A stretch of DNA of 64,000 nucleotides from Adiantum capillus-veneris (GCA_014529385.2 CM043963.1:70818412-70882411); one strand, 5' to 3'; positions 32,138-45,217 are shown, counted from the first letter of the stretch. The notes: generated from the letters alone by a model not told the origin. Numbers and translations: made by a program.

Positions 32138-33174
32138 ATGGGGGTAAGGTTTAATCCAAGCAACCAAGAGACCTCTTGTCAAGGCTTGGAAGAGGTAGGT
32201 ACTCAAGGAAACCAGAATGTGCAAGATGAAGGAGTGCTAGAAGGTATGTTGTCTACAACACTTACAAAGGATGAAAGAGAGGAGTTCAAAGGTGTGTTAA
32301 GGAAATTTCCCAGGCTTTTTGCTAAAGACTACACCGATGTGTGTGGAGTAGCTGCTGTTCAACACAAGATCGAGTTGAAGCTAGAGGCCACACCTAAGGC
32401 TCAAAAGCTACGAAGGTTAGGAGTCATCAAGGAGCAGGCTTTACTCAAGGAGGTAAGGAAGCTTCTAGCAGCAAGTTTCATTTATCTAGTGGGGAATTCA
32501 TAGTGGGTCTCTCCCGTTGTTTTCAGTCCCAAGAAAAACGGCAAGTGGAGGGTGTGTGTGGATTACCGTCCACACTGAATGAGGCAACAAAAAGAGATCA
32601 CTTTCCCCTCCCATTTTAGGATGAGATACTAAATAAGGTAGCTGGTCATGAGAAGTACACTGTGTGTGATGGCTACTCAGGTTACTTTCAAATAGGGATT
32701 GCATTGGAGGATCTTAAAAACAACCTTCATCACTCCTTGGGGTTGTTATGCTTTTAGATTCATGCCATTTGGTTTGACAAATTCTCCTGCAACTTTCAAC
32801 GTTTCATGAACATGGTGTTTCAAGCATTCTTTGGAAAATCTATTAGGGTGTTCGTTGATGATTTTTGCATTTATAGCTCAAAATCTTTGCATCTACAAAG
32901 GGTAGAACAAGGTTTAAAGAAACTCTACGACATGGGAGGTCAACTCAACTCCGACAAGTGTCACATAGGTGAGGATGAAGTGATCTTGCTTGGTCACAAG
33001 GTTTTATATAAAGGCATTGAGGTGGATCCTTCAAAGGAAAAGGGTCTTGTTGAGATCGCATCACCCAAGAATCTCAAAGAGGTCATCTCATTCATTCAAA
33101 AGGTGAAGTATATGTCACACTTCATTCACTTAGCTTTGGAGTTGCTTCACCCTTTGCAAAAGTTGACACAATAA
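32138..33174 (+). pseudogene. Element D reverse transcriptase
   Basis: It starts with the pre-RT region (EEFKGVLRKFPRLFAKDYTD). A TAG at 32501-32503 interrupts the first RT motif, and indels near 32575, 32720 and 32800 shift the frame through the palm. From 32806 the frame shows VFVDDFCIYSS with the catalytic pair, then the thumb (GHKVLYKGIEVDPSK). A TAA ends it at 33172-33174. It aligns along its whole length with H. Confidence 0.87.
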
Positions 33175-34140
33175 GTCGAATTTGTATGGTCTAATGAGCT
33201 TGAAGAGTGCCTTTGTAACATTAAAGCCATCCTGTCAGAGCTACCAACACTCATGCCTCCTTGTTGGGAGTACACATTCTTTGTTAGCTCTAGTGTTGGG
33301 AAAGAAACAATTGGTGCGGTTTTGCTACAAGAAGCTTCCCATAGTACCCGGATGCGACCCATCTACTTTGCTAGTAGGGTCATGAATGCTTTGGAGAGAG
33401 GCTACACGGAGGCAGAACTCATGATGCTTTCTCTCATGTTTGCGGTGAGAAATTTTAGATCCTACTTGCTACCAAAACGTTTTGTAATTCTCACTGCAGG
33501 GGTTTCATCTCAAATGAATCTTAGTACTAGGATCTCAAAGTGGATTATGGAGTTGCAAGAGTTCCAATACTCTTTCAAGGTAGAAGATAGTGTGCGTGCA
33601 CAATTGGCAGGGATCCTTACTTATAGGGTACATGAGAAGGAGATTAAGGTGCCTAGAATAAAGACCCTACCATTGCCACCACCAAAAAGTATTCCTAATG
33701 CTTTTACCTTGTTCTTTGATGGAGCTTTTGACAAGCCACAAAAAAGCAAGGGGAGGGCTAGTGTTGCTCAACCTAAGAGGAGAGGTGGTCATGAAAGATA
33801 AGGTCAATCTACCAGGTTCAGCTAGCAACAATGAAGCAGAATATGACACATTACTTCATGGTTTAAAGATATGCATTGGCCAAGGTATACAGTGTCTCAT
33901 GGTAAAGGGGGATGCACTTCTCATTGTGAAGCAGATTTTAGGCATTTGCGCATGCAAGAATGAAAGCCTAAGGACAAAAGTTCATGTCATTCGTAGGTTG
34001 TTTAATTAATTTGAAGAAATACAACTATATCATATTCCTCGGAAACAAAATGAAGATACCAATTTACTTGCACAACAAGCAGTTACGTGTGTTGAGAAAG
34101 AAAAGCAGGTCATCATGGTGGCAGCAGCTATCAAGTAGCC
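33175..34140 (+). pseudogene. Element D RNase H domains
   Basis: 33253-33801 has the gypsy-type RNase H; its usual TDH motif is replaced (FVILTAGVSS), so this domain looks catalytically dead. A second, archaeal-type RNase H starts with LFFDGAF, continues after a frameshift near 33755 with SASNNEAEYDTLL and VKGDALLIVKQ, and stops at 34009; HIPRKQNE follows. The pattern fits Tat-like elements, where the second domain takes over the activity. Confidence 0.82.
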
Positions 34141-35568
34141 GAGATACCAGGGATTGGAGTCATTGGCTCCCATTATTGGCTACATTTTGGAGGGCGAGTT
34201 TCCACAAGACTTGCGAGGAGACTCATGAAGAAGGCAAGTTTATATCTCTTCCTAGAAGGCTCCCTCTATCAAAGAGGGAAGGATCAAGTGTGTAGAAGAG
34301 TACCAACTATCAAGTAAATTCCAGCCTTTCTAAAAGGTTTGCATGAAGAGGCATGTGGCGGTCATTTTGACCAAGAATTAACCGTGAAGAAGATTTTTCT
34401 TGCGAGATATGTTTGGCCAAGCTTGCATGTGCATGTCCAACATTGGTGTCAAAGTTTTCACAACTGTCAGGTGAATGGAAATAAAAGGCAGGTGCATGGT
34501 CTGAGGCAAATAATGCTTGCAAATGGACCCTTTGAAAAGTGGGGCATTGATGCTATGGGTCCTGTGCCTAGAACAAATAATGGTAAACTCTACATTCTAG
34601 TGGTTGTAGACTACATGACTAGGTGGGTAGAGGCTTAAAGTGTGGCAAGGGTAAATGGGAAAATAGTGAGCAGGTTTGTCTACACTAATATTTGTTGTAG
34701 ATTTGGCACACCTCTAGAGGTTGTTTTGGATAATGGTCCAGGGTTCAAAAAGGGTTTACTCACAGAAGTTTGTGAAGAGCTTCACATTCTACATCATCAT
34801 AGCACACCCTACTACCCACAATCAAATGGTTTGGTGGAGAAGGCTAATGTAGTCATTGCAGGCATCATTAGAAAGATGGTGCAAAACAAGACAAAGTTGT
34901 GGGATGACTTCTTGGATGGTGCCTTGTGGGCATATCGAACCACCTAAAGGGAAGCCACGGAGTTCACACAATTTCACTTGGTCTATGGTCAAGAGGCTTT
35001 GCAGCCTATTGAGCTCAACATTCCAACAATGCGGCTTCATGGCAGAGGTACACAAGATGATCAAGAGGTATGGATGGATCGACTTCTTACACTAGTGAAG
35101 CTTGAGTGGAAAAGAGAAGCAGCATATGAGTGCTACAAGAGGAAAGCTACACAGGCGAAGGAGAAGCTTGACAAGAAACTAAGGACAAAAGCATCAATGA
35201 AGGAGATCTTGTGCTAAGGTATGACAATCGACTCGATAATCATTTTGATGCCAAGTTTGAAACTAGTTGGCAAGGACCATAAATAGTCAAGAAGGCTTTC
35301 AACTCAAGTTACTATCAGCTTATGGATTTGAATGGTAAATGGGTATTGCTTGAAGCCCTATTTGAGTCGCCTTCCACCAAAGGATCTACCAAAGATTTGT
35401 CAAAAGGTAGATATCTCATGTAAGTATTCTTCCATGAAGCATGAGTGTAACTCCAGCCAAAATGCTAAGGGGACAAACAATGAAGATCTCGTCAAGGACT
35501 CTGAAGCACTCTCTTTGGAAAAGATGCTCTACGATGGTACATATACCACCATCCTGGGGGAGAGCTAA
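34141..35568 (+). pseudogene. Element D integrase
   Basis: The zinc-binding region (HEEACGGHFDQE to FHNCQ; the first Cys of the pair is replaced by Phe-His context) starts near 34340. The core shows WGIDAMGP, LDNGPGFKKG and SNGLVEKANVV, so Asp, Asp and Glu are all visible. TAA stops are at 34636-34638 and 34945-34947. The C-terminal tail (34978-35568) is broken by frameshifts near 35215. A polypurine tract GGGGGAGAGCTAA at 35556-35568 abuts the 3' LTR. Confidence 0.85.
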
Positions 35569-37512
35569 TGATAGCCGTTTTTTGGCTATCCAAATTGCCA
35601 TAGTGAGCTACATCACCCTACCAAAATCACCCAAACACTGTGGCTATCCCTACCATTTCACTGTACATAGGCATGTGTGAGTTAGGGGACTTTTCCCATT
35701 TTTCTTAAAAACCCTCAATTAACTAGTCACTGGGCTAGTTGAGCCAAAAAAATAAAAAAATAAAAAACTATTATGGCCTCTTTGTGTGTAAATATTTTAT
35801 TGTATATATGGCCTAAATATAAGTATTTTTTATAGTTATTTTGGTATTTATTTAAATATTTCTACCTAGGTGTGCATTATTTATGCTAAGTATATTGACT
35901 CACCATTACCATAATTTTTCTTACCATTTTGCATACTCTTTATTTCATATAGAAATGTTTTCATGCAAGCTTCTCTTATTTTTGGTGTAACTCCACCCCA
36001 ACAAAAATTAAAAAAACCAGTTTTATTTATGTGTATATTTTTTCACTATTGTGATTTTTCCCTTCCTGCATCTATTCTCTTTTACTCTCAAAAATTAGAA
36101 CAATAAACATATTCACCTTTTTATGATAGCCTCATAATGAGAGAGATTTAGTTTAACCCCTTTATATTTTTTCCACCTATATTATTTATATTTGACATAT
36201 ACATATTTTTTAGACCCCTCAATATTTGATTTCCTTAGTTGTACTATTCACTTATATCATGATCTCAAGAATATCTTCAATTATAGACCCAAAAAATAAG
36301 GTCAAGGATATGTGGAATGCATGCATGCAATATGGAGGGCTCACTCTTGGAGGCATTCAAAAGAATCATCCAAAGAAGGACCCCACAAAGACTTTGTGCA
36401 ATGGGAAAAGATAGTCGGTTTTGCTGAATTTTTAAAGGTCACTTGCTCTCCGAATTTGAAAAGGTGATACAAACAAAAGTTGCAGCTAGTGAGCTGAATT
36501 TTTGCCTCAATTACCTTGGCTCCCAAGGAAGGTCAAGAGTGGAGAAAAAACCTACCGTCAAAGCTAGTGGACCGTCAACAAGCGTCAAAATTGGCCCTAC
36601 TCAAGACACTTGGAGCATCAGAAATCCATCTTTTCTTACCTCTTAAGATTTTATCTTCCTTATTTGTATCCTACATGGATACTCTCATTGTAAATATCCA
36701 ATTCTCCATTTCTCTCCTCTCTCTTTTCTTCATCTATCCCCACCAACTTCTTGATAATTCCAAGCAAAAGAAATTAGATAAAGTGCTGAAAATCTAACCT
36801 AACCATGGTTAGAGGGGTAACCCTAGGCCTCAAAATTGCTATAAAAGGAGGGTGTAGCTAGCACAAAAGAGAGGAATCCATAAGCACGATCACTATGCTA
36901 TATCTTGAGAAGCCAAGCTCAACCTCTTGAGAAGGAGGTCTTTGGATTAAGCATGGATACTTTGTCTCTCTTCCAACGTGAAGTCATGGACAACAATGAT
37001 TTGTAAGTGTCTTGGTGTTTTATTTAAGTTCTTGATAGCTTGTCTCCGGGTGTTGTTATCAATTTAGCCATAAAACCCACATGATGTAAGAGGGCGACAA
37101 GGTGGAGAGGACTCCCCTAGCCTTAAGATAGTGATTGGGGGTGGATTTTCTTATGATGTGTTGCGGTTACTCAAGCTATGTTGAACAAATACTAATCTCA
37201 CTTTGATTGATCATGACAGATTTGTAAGAAGGTATTAGTGCAACAAGCACCCCCTTCTCTCTCTTTCTTACGTATATATTCGCGTTTTCTTGATCACTAT
37301 TGATACATTTCAAAGCAGCTGGAGCACTCTCTCTCTCTCTACACGTCCTAGTTCGCATCCAAATTAGGTGGTGCCCCAAATTTGTGTAGGGTTAGGTTGC
37401 GGGTTTGTGTGCATATTTGTTGTTTTTTCCAACCCCATCCAATTGAGCAGCACGGGAGCCTGGAAGGGTGCTTAGAGGCCACTCTTCTTGTTGCCCGCCC
37501 CAGACCGCCTCA
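35569..37512 (+). repeat. Element D 3' LTR
   Basis: It starts TGATAGCCG and ends GACCGCCTCA. TATA box tataaaa at 36840-36846. AT-rich U3; the 3' third matches the truncated 5' LTR. A G-relic ORF is interrupted at 37513, so D is inserted in or joined to relic G. Confidence 0.93.
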
Positions 37513-38672
37513 CCATTTAGGCATTCTCTCTAGCAGTTGTATTGTACTAGGATGCTCAGGCAATTGGCACACCTCTTGCTCAGCTGATTCCCAATGTTGA
37601 ACCATTTCCCTAGCATCGACATATAGCCGCTGAAATTGCTCCAGATCAATGATAAGATCATCATCCTCCAGGTACATCCTGGTTATAGGAGCCTGCTGAT
37701 GTTGTAGTCTCTTATTCAATGTGATGAGCTGTAAAGAATGTTGCTCATCACTTGTTAGAGTCTCAGTCATAGCTTTGCCTTTCCCTTTATCATCCATACT
37801 ATGTTGGGACTGGTGTATTGGTGAATTTCTAACGTTGCTGGGTTGTTGATCTTCACCTACTAATCACCTGACTCTTGACCTTCATGCTGGTCTGATTGGT
37901 CTGTCTTGGACTGATTCCCTCCGATAGCCCTGGCTCCACCAGTACCAGGTCCTGAAGGTGGAGATGGAGGAGAGTCATCATCATCATGCCCTTCCTCTGA
38001 TTCCTCCTCCTTCTCTTCTTCTTCCCCTTCTACCTTATCATCATCTTCCTCAAGGTTGTTCTGCTGTTCAATATAATCAAGGATAGCTTGATTTGCCAGA
38101 GCACTGTTATATTCAACGATTTTGTCTTGCAAGTCACTCTGCATTGTCTCCATGAGAGTCCTCAAATTATCCATCTTAAACACAACATTCCCCTCTGGAT
38201 TTAATATCTCAGCCAGATTATTATAGATGTATCTTTTTGTTAATGTGGCTTTTAGAGTAGTGTAGGTAATCAGCAATGAGTTGAAATCAACTTGCTTCAT
38301 TCTCAGCAGAGTTTCAAATATGTCCGCAGCCCTTTCAGCTTCTACCTTTTCTTCCCTCAAGGTCCGGATCTCAAACTCCACCTTGGATAACTTATCTTCT
38401 AATTGCTGAATGGTTCTAACTGACTGAGTTTCAAGGATAGTGTGGCGTAGGGTCTGGGTTGCCCTCTCCTGCTCCATCTTTTCAATCTGCTGCTTGGCCT
38501 CCTTCAGTTTATTTTTTACCTTGGTTAATTCATCATTGGACACTGAAGCATCCAACATTTGTCCTATGGCATTCCCAATAGTGTTCCAAGATGACTGAAT
38601 TAGTATAGAACAGCCATCCTTCACTGTTGCTGGGTCACAGGCAGTTGGCTCATAAACCGTGATAGGAGCCAT
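37513..38672 (-). pseudogene. Relic G: coiled-coil and acidic C-terminal part
   Basis: Frame 38672-37860 encodes 270 residues: residues 45-130 have heptad-like charged sequence (KVKNKLKEAKQQIEKMEQER, ISK-type repeats, ELRTLREEKVEAERA), followed by an acidic block (DDDKVEGEEEEKEEESEEGHDDDD) and a Gly/Pro tail. Frame 37797-37510 continues with LIIDLEQFQRLYVDAREM and runs into the D LTR, so the 3' end is cut off. It is related in layout to the E protein. No enzyme motif is recognised. Confidence 0.55.
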
Positions 38673-40146
38673 ATAGTAATGTAGAATAGTCAGATTTATG
38701 CAGAAGTAGACGGCCTTTGAGAGGATGAGTCTGCAGCTGATGGAACCTATCTTTCTTTGTTAAACGCAGGGCCGCTTTATTTAAGGGATGGAAACCTTTC
38801 CAAGTGGACTTGAAGGTGCTCATCCTTTTCCCTTATCAGTCTGATCCGCTCGCTGCTTAGCACTAGCCCTATCTAGCTAGTCTTGTCCCGTACTGGTGGT
38901 TGCTAAAATCTGCCCTATTGACTGGCTGACTCCACCAGTGGTCTGGTCGAGAGGTTGTTTAGTCTGGCTAGTTGGAGTCTTTTCAGTAGACACTGTTTGG
39001 ATTTGGCTTTCTAATTGCTTAAGAAGAGCAACACTTTTAGTCAATGTCATTCTTGGTCTTTTAGAACTACTAGCCTCCTCTTGTGTGGACTTTATTTTTT
39101 CCAGTGAGAGCTAACTGGTTTTCTGGGGATTCTTCATCTGACGATAATTCCACATTGCTGGGAATTGGAATTGGCTTCTAGCTCCAAGCCATTCTTACCT
39201 GGGCATGGGTATCTGGAGAAAATGCCAAAGTAAAGAAACTGCCAAACATACCAAGCTTTGAAGACATTTTGAGACTTCAACTTGGCAGTTTGCTGAAGCA
39301 GATTGTGTGACAATATCTGCTGACAGAGATTGATAGAAACTGTAGAGTCCAATCTTTTTGCTAGGAGCATAGCAAATAGATTTTCTAACACATAAGTCGG
39401 ATTATTTTTAAGACTCGTAGCTTCAGCTACAAAACGGTAGGTAGCAGGAATGTCCAGACCTGCTACTACTGGCACTCCTTGCACACTTGCTGTTCGTTTC
39501 TTTTTGGCAGCATCATCTTCTTTCAAGGCTACACTAATTTGCACTGCAGCTGCCACAAATGGCTTTGGCCCATTTGGCATTTTGAATGCGAAGCAATAAT
39601 TTTGCTAGGAGCATAGCAAATAGCTTTTCTGACACAAAAGTCGGATTATTTTTAAGACTCATAGCTTCAGCTACAAAACGGTAGGCAGTAGGAATGTCCA
39701 GACCTGCCCTACTGGCACTCCTTGCGTACTTGATTTTTGTTTCTTTTTGGCAGCATCATCTTCTTTCAAGGCTGCACTAATTTGTACTACAGTTTCCACA
39801 AATGGCTTTGGCCCATTTGGCATTTGGAATGCGAAAGCAATATTTTCTGGAGTGACTGACACTTTCCTACCATAGACCATAGCACTTCCGTCTTCAGCAT
39901 TGAAGGAATCCAGAACTTGCCTTATAATAGCTGTGTCAAACTCTATCCTTGTGGCTTGCACAACCACATGCAAATCCAACAGTCTAAGTAAGGCCTCTGC
40001 TTGCTCAGTAAACACATATCTCTGTATTTTGCTGTGAGGAATAAGCGAAAGAGTCTCTTTTCAATAGTAATAAGGGCTTGGGTTTCTTCTATAGTTTCCT
40101 GTATCTTCTCCGACATTTTCTTCCTACCCATACACCATGAAGACAA
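38673..40146 (-). pseudogene. Relic G: N-terminal domain, partly duplicated
   Basis: Starting near 40146 (MSEKIQETIEETQALITIEK), the frames 40015-39671 and 39580-39134 encode EFDTAIIRQVLDSFNAEDG, YGRKVSVTPENIAFAFQMPNG and a helical remainder (SINLCQQILSHNLLQQ). The pattern RGK.v...pe.I...l..P resembles the plant-retroelement accessory domain often called Transposase_32; that is a tentative match from memory of the pattern. Coding-like sequence (KSVALLKQLESQIQTVSTEK) continues through 39120-38880 in other frames. Confidence 0.5.
39360..39847. repeat. 244-bp tandem duplication in relic G
   Basis: gctaggagcatagcaaat starts at 39360 and again at 39604, and the two copies (39360-39603, 39604-39847) are about 90 % identical. 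244 is not a multiple of three, so the duplication breaks the reading frame. Confidence 0.9.
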
Positions 40147-40169
40147 TGAATCAGTATAGATGAAGATGA

Positions 40170-41244
40170 CTTACTTGATGCGTCAAACCCGTATCCTGGT
40201 GTGGCTAGCAAGGATAAGCAGCAGTACACAGTCTCCTTAGATGAAGAAGTTTGCGGCTGTAGTGAGGAAATTTCAAAGCTTGGTGATGGCGAATGAACGA
40301 CAGTCGATAGGCGTCTGTTGGATGGATACGCCGCGACGGCCGTCAGTACAACGAGAACTCACCTAACAAGATTTGTCAGCTAAGGACGAAGCTCAACCCG
40401 CAGGCGCGTGGAAGCAAGCATAGGGTGTCAACCTACACTCGACCGACTCCTAACTAATTCCTACAGAGGTCTCTACCCAATGTCTAAGTCACAGCCTTCA
40501 GGAGTGCATAAGAGGAAACTTCCTACAACACTTTCTAGAGCCGAACACCCATCAAACAATCTCAAAACACCACAGAACTTGAAGGAAACCCTACTAACAC
40601 CAATAGGTCGCTCTCCCTAAGGTCTATGAACCAAAACCCCAACCCAAAACACCCAGTGCAAAGTCACGTAGGATGTCTGTCCGAAATTTGCAGGTCTTTG
40701 TTTTTAAAATCTAAAGTTCCTAACATGTAGCTCTACTCAATGTGAACGCGTGGATATGCTGCAATGAAAAATCGGACAACGTATGCTCACCGAATCACCA
40801 GATGAAGCTCGTAGATGGAGCTTGCAAAACCGGACCGTATGCTCCCACTGTAGGTATCGGCGTGTAGCTCTCGTCAGGGGCAACACGCTGCACTTCTCCA
40901 CACTTGATTCTGACCACCGGTGCATACGTAGCATCAAGATGAAGCTCACACTCTCTCTCGTACACAGTACGCTCACTCACAGACTTCAAAACTTTTTAAA
41001 AATGACAAAGGTGCCTCATTAAGGTCAAAAAGTGGTATAAATACCTTACAATTCTCAAACCCTAAAGTTCCAAATCAACCATCTACTCAATCTAAATGTC
41101 AAAACTGGGATACAATCTAAAAACTTTTGTAAGCCCCAATATTTACAAGGTGAAATGTCGAGTTTTCTCAATAAATGAATAATTACAAAAAAATGATAAT
41201 CTGCCGAGCCGTCATTTTTCGTAGGGTGTGTCCAGCTTCTAACA
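40170..41244 (-). repeat. Element E 3' LTR
   Basis: The minus strand starts TGTTAGAAGC at 41244 directly after a G-rich polypurine tract. A TATA-like TATTTATA lies near 41036. It is distantly related to the element C LTR: both contain aactcacctaa, agctcgtagatg, aagctcac.ctc and a run of C/A-rich sequence in the same order. A half palindrome (cacgtaggatgtct) is at 40665-40678. The 40170 end is approximate. Relic G starts immediately beyond it. Confidence 0.6.
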
Positions 41245-41253
41245 CTCCCCCCC
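41245..41253 (-). promoter_or_regulatory. Element E polypurine tract
   Basis: The minus strand reads GGGGGGGAG before TGTTAGAAG. The neighbouring ctcatgtcgtccccggcatg (41261-41280) parallels the sequence beside the element C tract. Confidence 0.75.
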
Positions 41254-41296
41254 TCATTGCTCATGTCGTCCCCGGCATGGTTGTTGAGCTGCTTCT

Positions 41297-44161
41297 TCAT
41301 CTTATGGTTTCGCGCATCTTGAGTAGCAATTCGTATCTTGCATGTAAATCCAGTAGTGTTGGGCCAAATATATCAGTGTTGATGGTGAAGAAGCCGGTGT
41401 AGAAAGCTTCTTCAAAGTCCTGGAGGTGATAGGGTGGCAGAAACATGATCCTTTGATACAATGCATGTATCACCTCCTCGGACGGCTGACCAGATAGATC
41501 GTATGCACATCTGTAAGTATCTTGAAAGAAGAAGATATTGTCTGTCACCTGGCCCGGTTTGAATGTATCGAAGACTGCCAAAAGGGTTTTGCAAATCTTC
41601 CTCATCATAATGCAAGAAAGGTCAGCGAGCCAGTGAACAATTTGATGGTGCCCGTTAGGGTTTTCACCATGTATTGAACACTTATTCTCTCGCCTGCCTT
41701 CAAGCCTGGCAGCTTTGGATAGTTTAGCCAAGTGGGTTGGCTTCTTTGTAGTAGCTCCTTGGCCTTCCACGTCCGCATCCTTGGTAGAGGACAGAATCTT
41801 AGGTTATCTCTGATGATTTTGGGTGCCTCTACCAAATGGATTAGGTACTGTGGATACTTCATCAGCCATGCCTTTCTCCACCTGGGCTGAGAATCGCCTA
41901 TCAACTTTGCCCCTTCAGGCTGGGAGATATCTGTTGTGTAGAGTGGCACTGTCGGCTCTTCTCTGATCCTCTTGTTGATTGTGGTGGCTTCGTACTTTAG
42001 AAAAGGATATGGGAGAGAGGGATGTAGCCATTCACATTGGAGGTTGCTGGCGTCTATCTTCTGAATGGTCATGGATTTAAAAACCCTCTGCTCCCATTCC
42101 AAGGGTTCCTTGTCCGTTTCTCTGATTTCTGCCTCTAATGGCCTTGCACAACTTCTCTTCCTCTTCTTGTGTAAGATCTTGTGGCTCTTGAGAGGGTCCT
42201 ACTAGGATTTCCTCTTGCATGGGTGTGTCCACAGGATATGCCACATTCTCTAGGTCTATACCTTCCATGGATGCTTGCCCTGTGCCTGCCTGCTCTTCTG
42301 CCTGCTGGCCTCTTAGCTCATCTATCTGCTTTTGGAGTGTCTGTTTCTCTGCTTCAGCTTCTTCTCCCATGTTCACGAGGAGGTCGTTCAACTCGGCGTT
42401 TATCTTCTTTGCCTCCTCGAGCTTTCTCTTGATATTTTCTAGCTCATCTTGCATTGCTTTCTGCTCTTCTTCCATGCGTGTTTGCATAACCACGGACCCC
42501 CATGCCATCATCAACCTTTGCTTCTTCTTTAAGGTCAACTCTTTCTGGAGCTCTTTCCTCTGTTCTTCATAGATCTTGCTCTCTGTAGTGGTGTGAGTCG
42601 AGCTAGTAGCTCTGACTCTGGCAGAAGATGCCCGTAGCCGCTGGATGGTTTGATCTTTAACTTTAAGTTGGTCCTTGAGCTCAAGGACCTCATTCTGGGT
42701 AGCCTCCTGGTCTATTTTTGCCTTTTCTTTGGCATTTCGCATGGCCTCAACTTCTTTGGACTCCTCAACAAGTTGTAGGGTTAGGTTATCCCTTTCCCTC
42801 TCTACATCTGTCAATGACTTGCTGAGTTGTCTATACTCCTCTTCGGCTCCTTGTAGTCTTTGAGCTGCTGCTTGATTTTCTCTTTCCATTTCCTAGCATC
42901 TTTGCAATGCCTTTGCCATACTAGCTTGCAGCTCTGTCTCTCTCTCTATCTGCCTTTGGCTTTGCTTTTGTAACGTGTCGACTTCAAGCTTTATCTGCAC
43001 TTCAGTGGCTTTGAGAGTTTCCATTTCACTTTCTGAGGCCATTGATTGTGCCCTTAGCCTGGTTATCTTTGTCCTCACCACATCCCAATCATTGGTGGGT
43101 GGGTGCAGGTCCACTGTATCAGTGGCCATCTACTTTAGCTCCACTAACCGTAGGCTTTGCAATTTCTCTTTGGGCCCCGTGCTTGCAAAGTCAAATGCGA
43201 CTGTGGAAGCCTCTTCTTTTGTATATCCGACAGCCAGTAGGTCTAGAAATGTGTTATATCTTGCTTCATTTGGCTCTGGCTGCTCACTTTTAGGCTTAGC
43301 CTCTTCCTTTGGTTCTTGCTCTTGGCTTTGTTCTTGCTTTGACTCTTCTTGGTCTTCTGGTTTGTCTTGCTCTGCTTTCTCTTCTTGCAGAGCGCTACGA
43401 GGAGGTGGTGAGGGCAGTGGGCTTGACTCAGGGCTGGGTGGTAGAGTTGTCAGCCTTTTCTTGAAATTTCTATGCGCCTTTGTCTTCCTTTCTCTCTCTT
43501 GGCCTTCCTGCTCTTCTAGCAGTTTCTGCCGGACTTGCTCCACTTCCTCTTCTGTAAATGGTACATGTGGGATATTTTCTGTTGTGGCATCCAGAATCTC
43601 AGAATTCTTAATGTAGTCGTCGAATTTGTCTCTGTGCACCCTTCAGGATGATCCCGACATTGCTTCTAGAGACGGCTTCCATAGCTCGTCTAAATCTCCT
43701 TTGAGGGCTCTTTCTGCCGTGAAGCTTTCCATCAGCCACTCTAACTGTGCCGCTTTCTGCGATTTCATCTCTTTTACTGGCACTTGGGTAGATTACTTCT
43801 TTCCCTTTTTCAACTCTGGCTGCTCTTCTTGCATGGTTTCTAACCGGCATTTCAAACGGGTTGCCACCCTTGGTGCTTTTGGTTGTTCCTCTTCCTTGTC
43901 TTCCTTGAGCCTCAGCCAATCGTTCTGTGATGGAGGGTCGGGCCATCTTCCCTTGGCGTGCAATGCTCCATAAATCACCTTCGTGATAAGCTCACCCGGC
44001 ACGATGTGTGTGGGGTTCTTGTTTCCCATCTTCACCAGATTATCATATACATAAGTTGCATAATTGATTATCTTCGGCTTGCTTTTCTGCATTGCCCAGG
44101 TGAATGTTGTGGCAATTGATCCAGGTGGAATCCTATACTTTTGTGGCTGCTTTGTACACAT
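41297..44161 (-). pseudogene. Element E long coiled-coil protein, C-terminal 5/6
   Basis: One minus frame runs from 44161 to about 42130 with in-frame stops near 43795, 43645, 43130 and 42893, then frameshifts near 42130 and 41640; it ends with LLLKMRETIR at 41297. In order: the rest of the N-terminal domain (CTKQPQKYRIPPGSIATTF), an acidic Pro/Gln/Glu-rich linker (43500-43280), a long coiled coil (about 43130-42300, heptads such as LSKSLTDVERERDNLTLQLV), and a C-terminal domain with HLVEAPKIIRDNLRFCP and GQPSEEVIHALYQRI. No gag, protease, RT or integrase motif. It occupies the whole coding part of E, ending about 45 bases from the polypurine tract. A structural or particle-associated role is inferred only. 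Confidence 0.6.
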
Positions 44162-45177
44162 TGAGGCGGTCCGGGGCGGGCAACAAGAAAGGCGACCTCT
44201 AAACACCCCTCAAGGCTCCCGTGCTGCTCAATTGGGGCTGGGGCAACCACAAGCACAACAAAACAACAAACCCACAGCCAAACCCAAACAAGATAGGGGC
44301 ACCACCTAGTTATAGTATGCGAACTAGGACGCAAGAGAGATTTTGGCACAACCAAGAATATGCACCACACAACACACACAAGCAACCTCACACCAAGACA
44401 CACATGAAATGGACCAGAGAGAGCTAGAGCAAGGGGAAGAGAGAGAGGAAAGGATCTTGCGTAATACCTTATTTGTGACTTGCAAATGGAGATGGCTCGT
44501 TATGATGCTATCCTAGAACTTGTACAAAACTCACTCAATGCTTAGTGATTGCTAATCATTGCCAAAACACACACACACTGTCTTAGGGTGTGGGAGACCT
44601 CTCACCACAATACCCTCTTACAATGGACACAAAACTGGCAATGAAAAACACACTAAAACACTTTCTAAAATCAAGATCAACCGATAAAAACTCAAAATAC
44701 ACAAGTCACCTTGAATTCACCAAACCGTATTGCACAAATGGAAGGACGAAGATTTGAATGTCGAATCACGCCTTTGATGCACCAAACCTCAATTTATTGA
44801 TGATGAAGGAGCATGTACAATAGTGGTTTTGAGATTTGTGGAACTCACGCTCTCTCACTTGCAATGTGTAGCTTGAAGGCTTCTCTCACACCAAGAGTGA
44901 AGCTCACAAGTGGTTGCTACACCTAAGTCTCTCCTCACGCATAGAGTATTGGGGTGCTATGTGAGATGTTGGAGATTGTTTTACAAGAAGGAGAGGGGCC
45001 TATTTATAGGTTGGAGACCCCTTATTAAGATTATTGGAAATCCTAATTTACAAGCTAGCAAATCAGGATTATGATCTTTTTGAATATCAAAACATTGCGG
45101 GCCTTCTTTGTCTGCTTGAGTCATGGGTGTGGGCTCAAAAGAGAGCATTATTGATGGTAGATAAGGTGAAAGTAAGT

Positions 45178-45217
<40 letters not shown>

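Larger units (their letters stand above)
23836..37512 (+). mobile_element. Element D: Ty3/gypsy element, host of copia K
   Basis: Plus-strand order: truncated 5' LTR (23836-24482), primer-binding site, two leader ORFs, gag (split by K), protease, RT, two RNases H, integrase, polypurine tract, complete 3' LTR (35569-37512). It is a close relative of H: gag and pol align along their whole length, and LTR starts (TGATAGCC) and ends (GACCGCCTCA) match, but the LTR is 1.94 kb, against 2.65 kb in H. Many stops and frameshifts make it inactive. Confidence 0.92.

Noticed and set aside
42181-43616. Plus-strand Ser-rich ORFs opposite the E protein.
   Set aside because: Antisense shadows of Glu/Lys-rich coiled-coil codons.
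44221-44427. Small ORF in both H LTRs (also 52779-52985).
   Set aside because: It is kept only because the LTRs are copies of each other; the peptide is low-complexity Asn/Lys/Thr sequence in the antisense direction.
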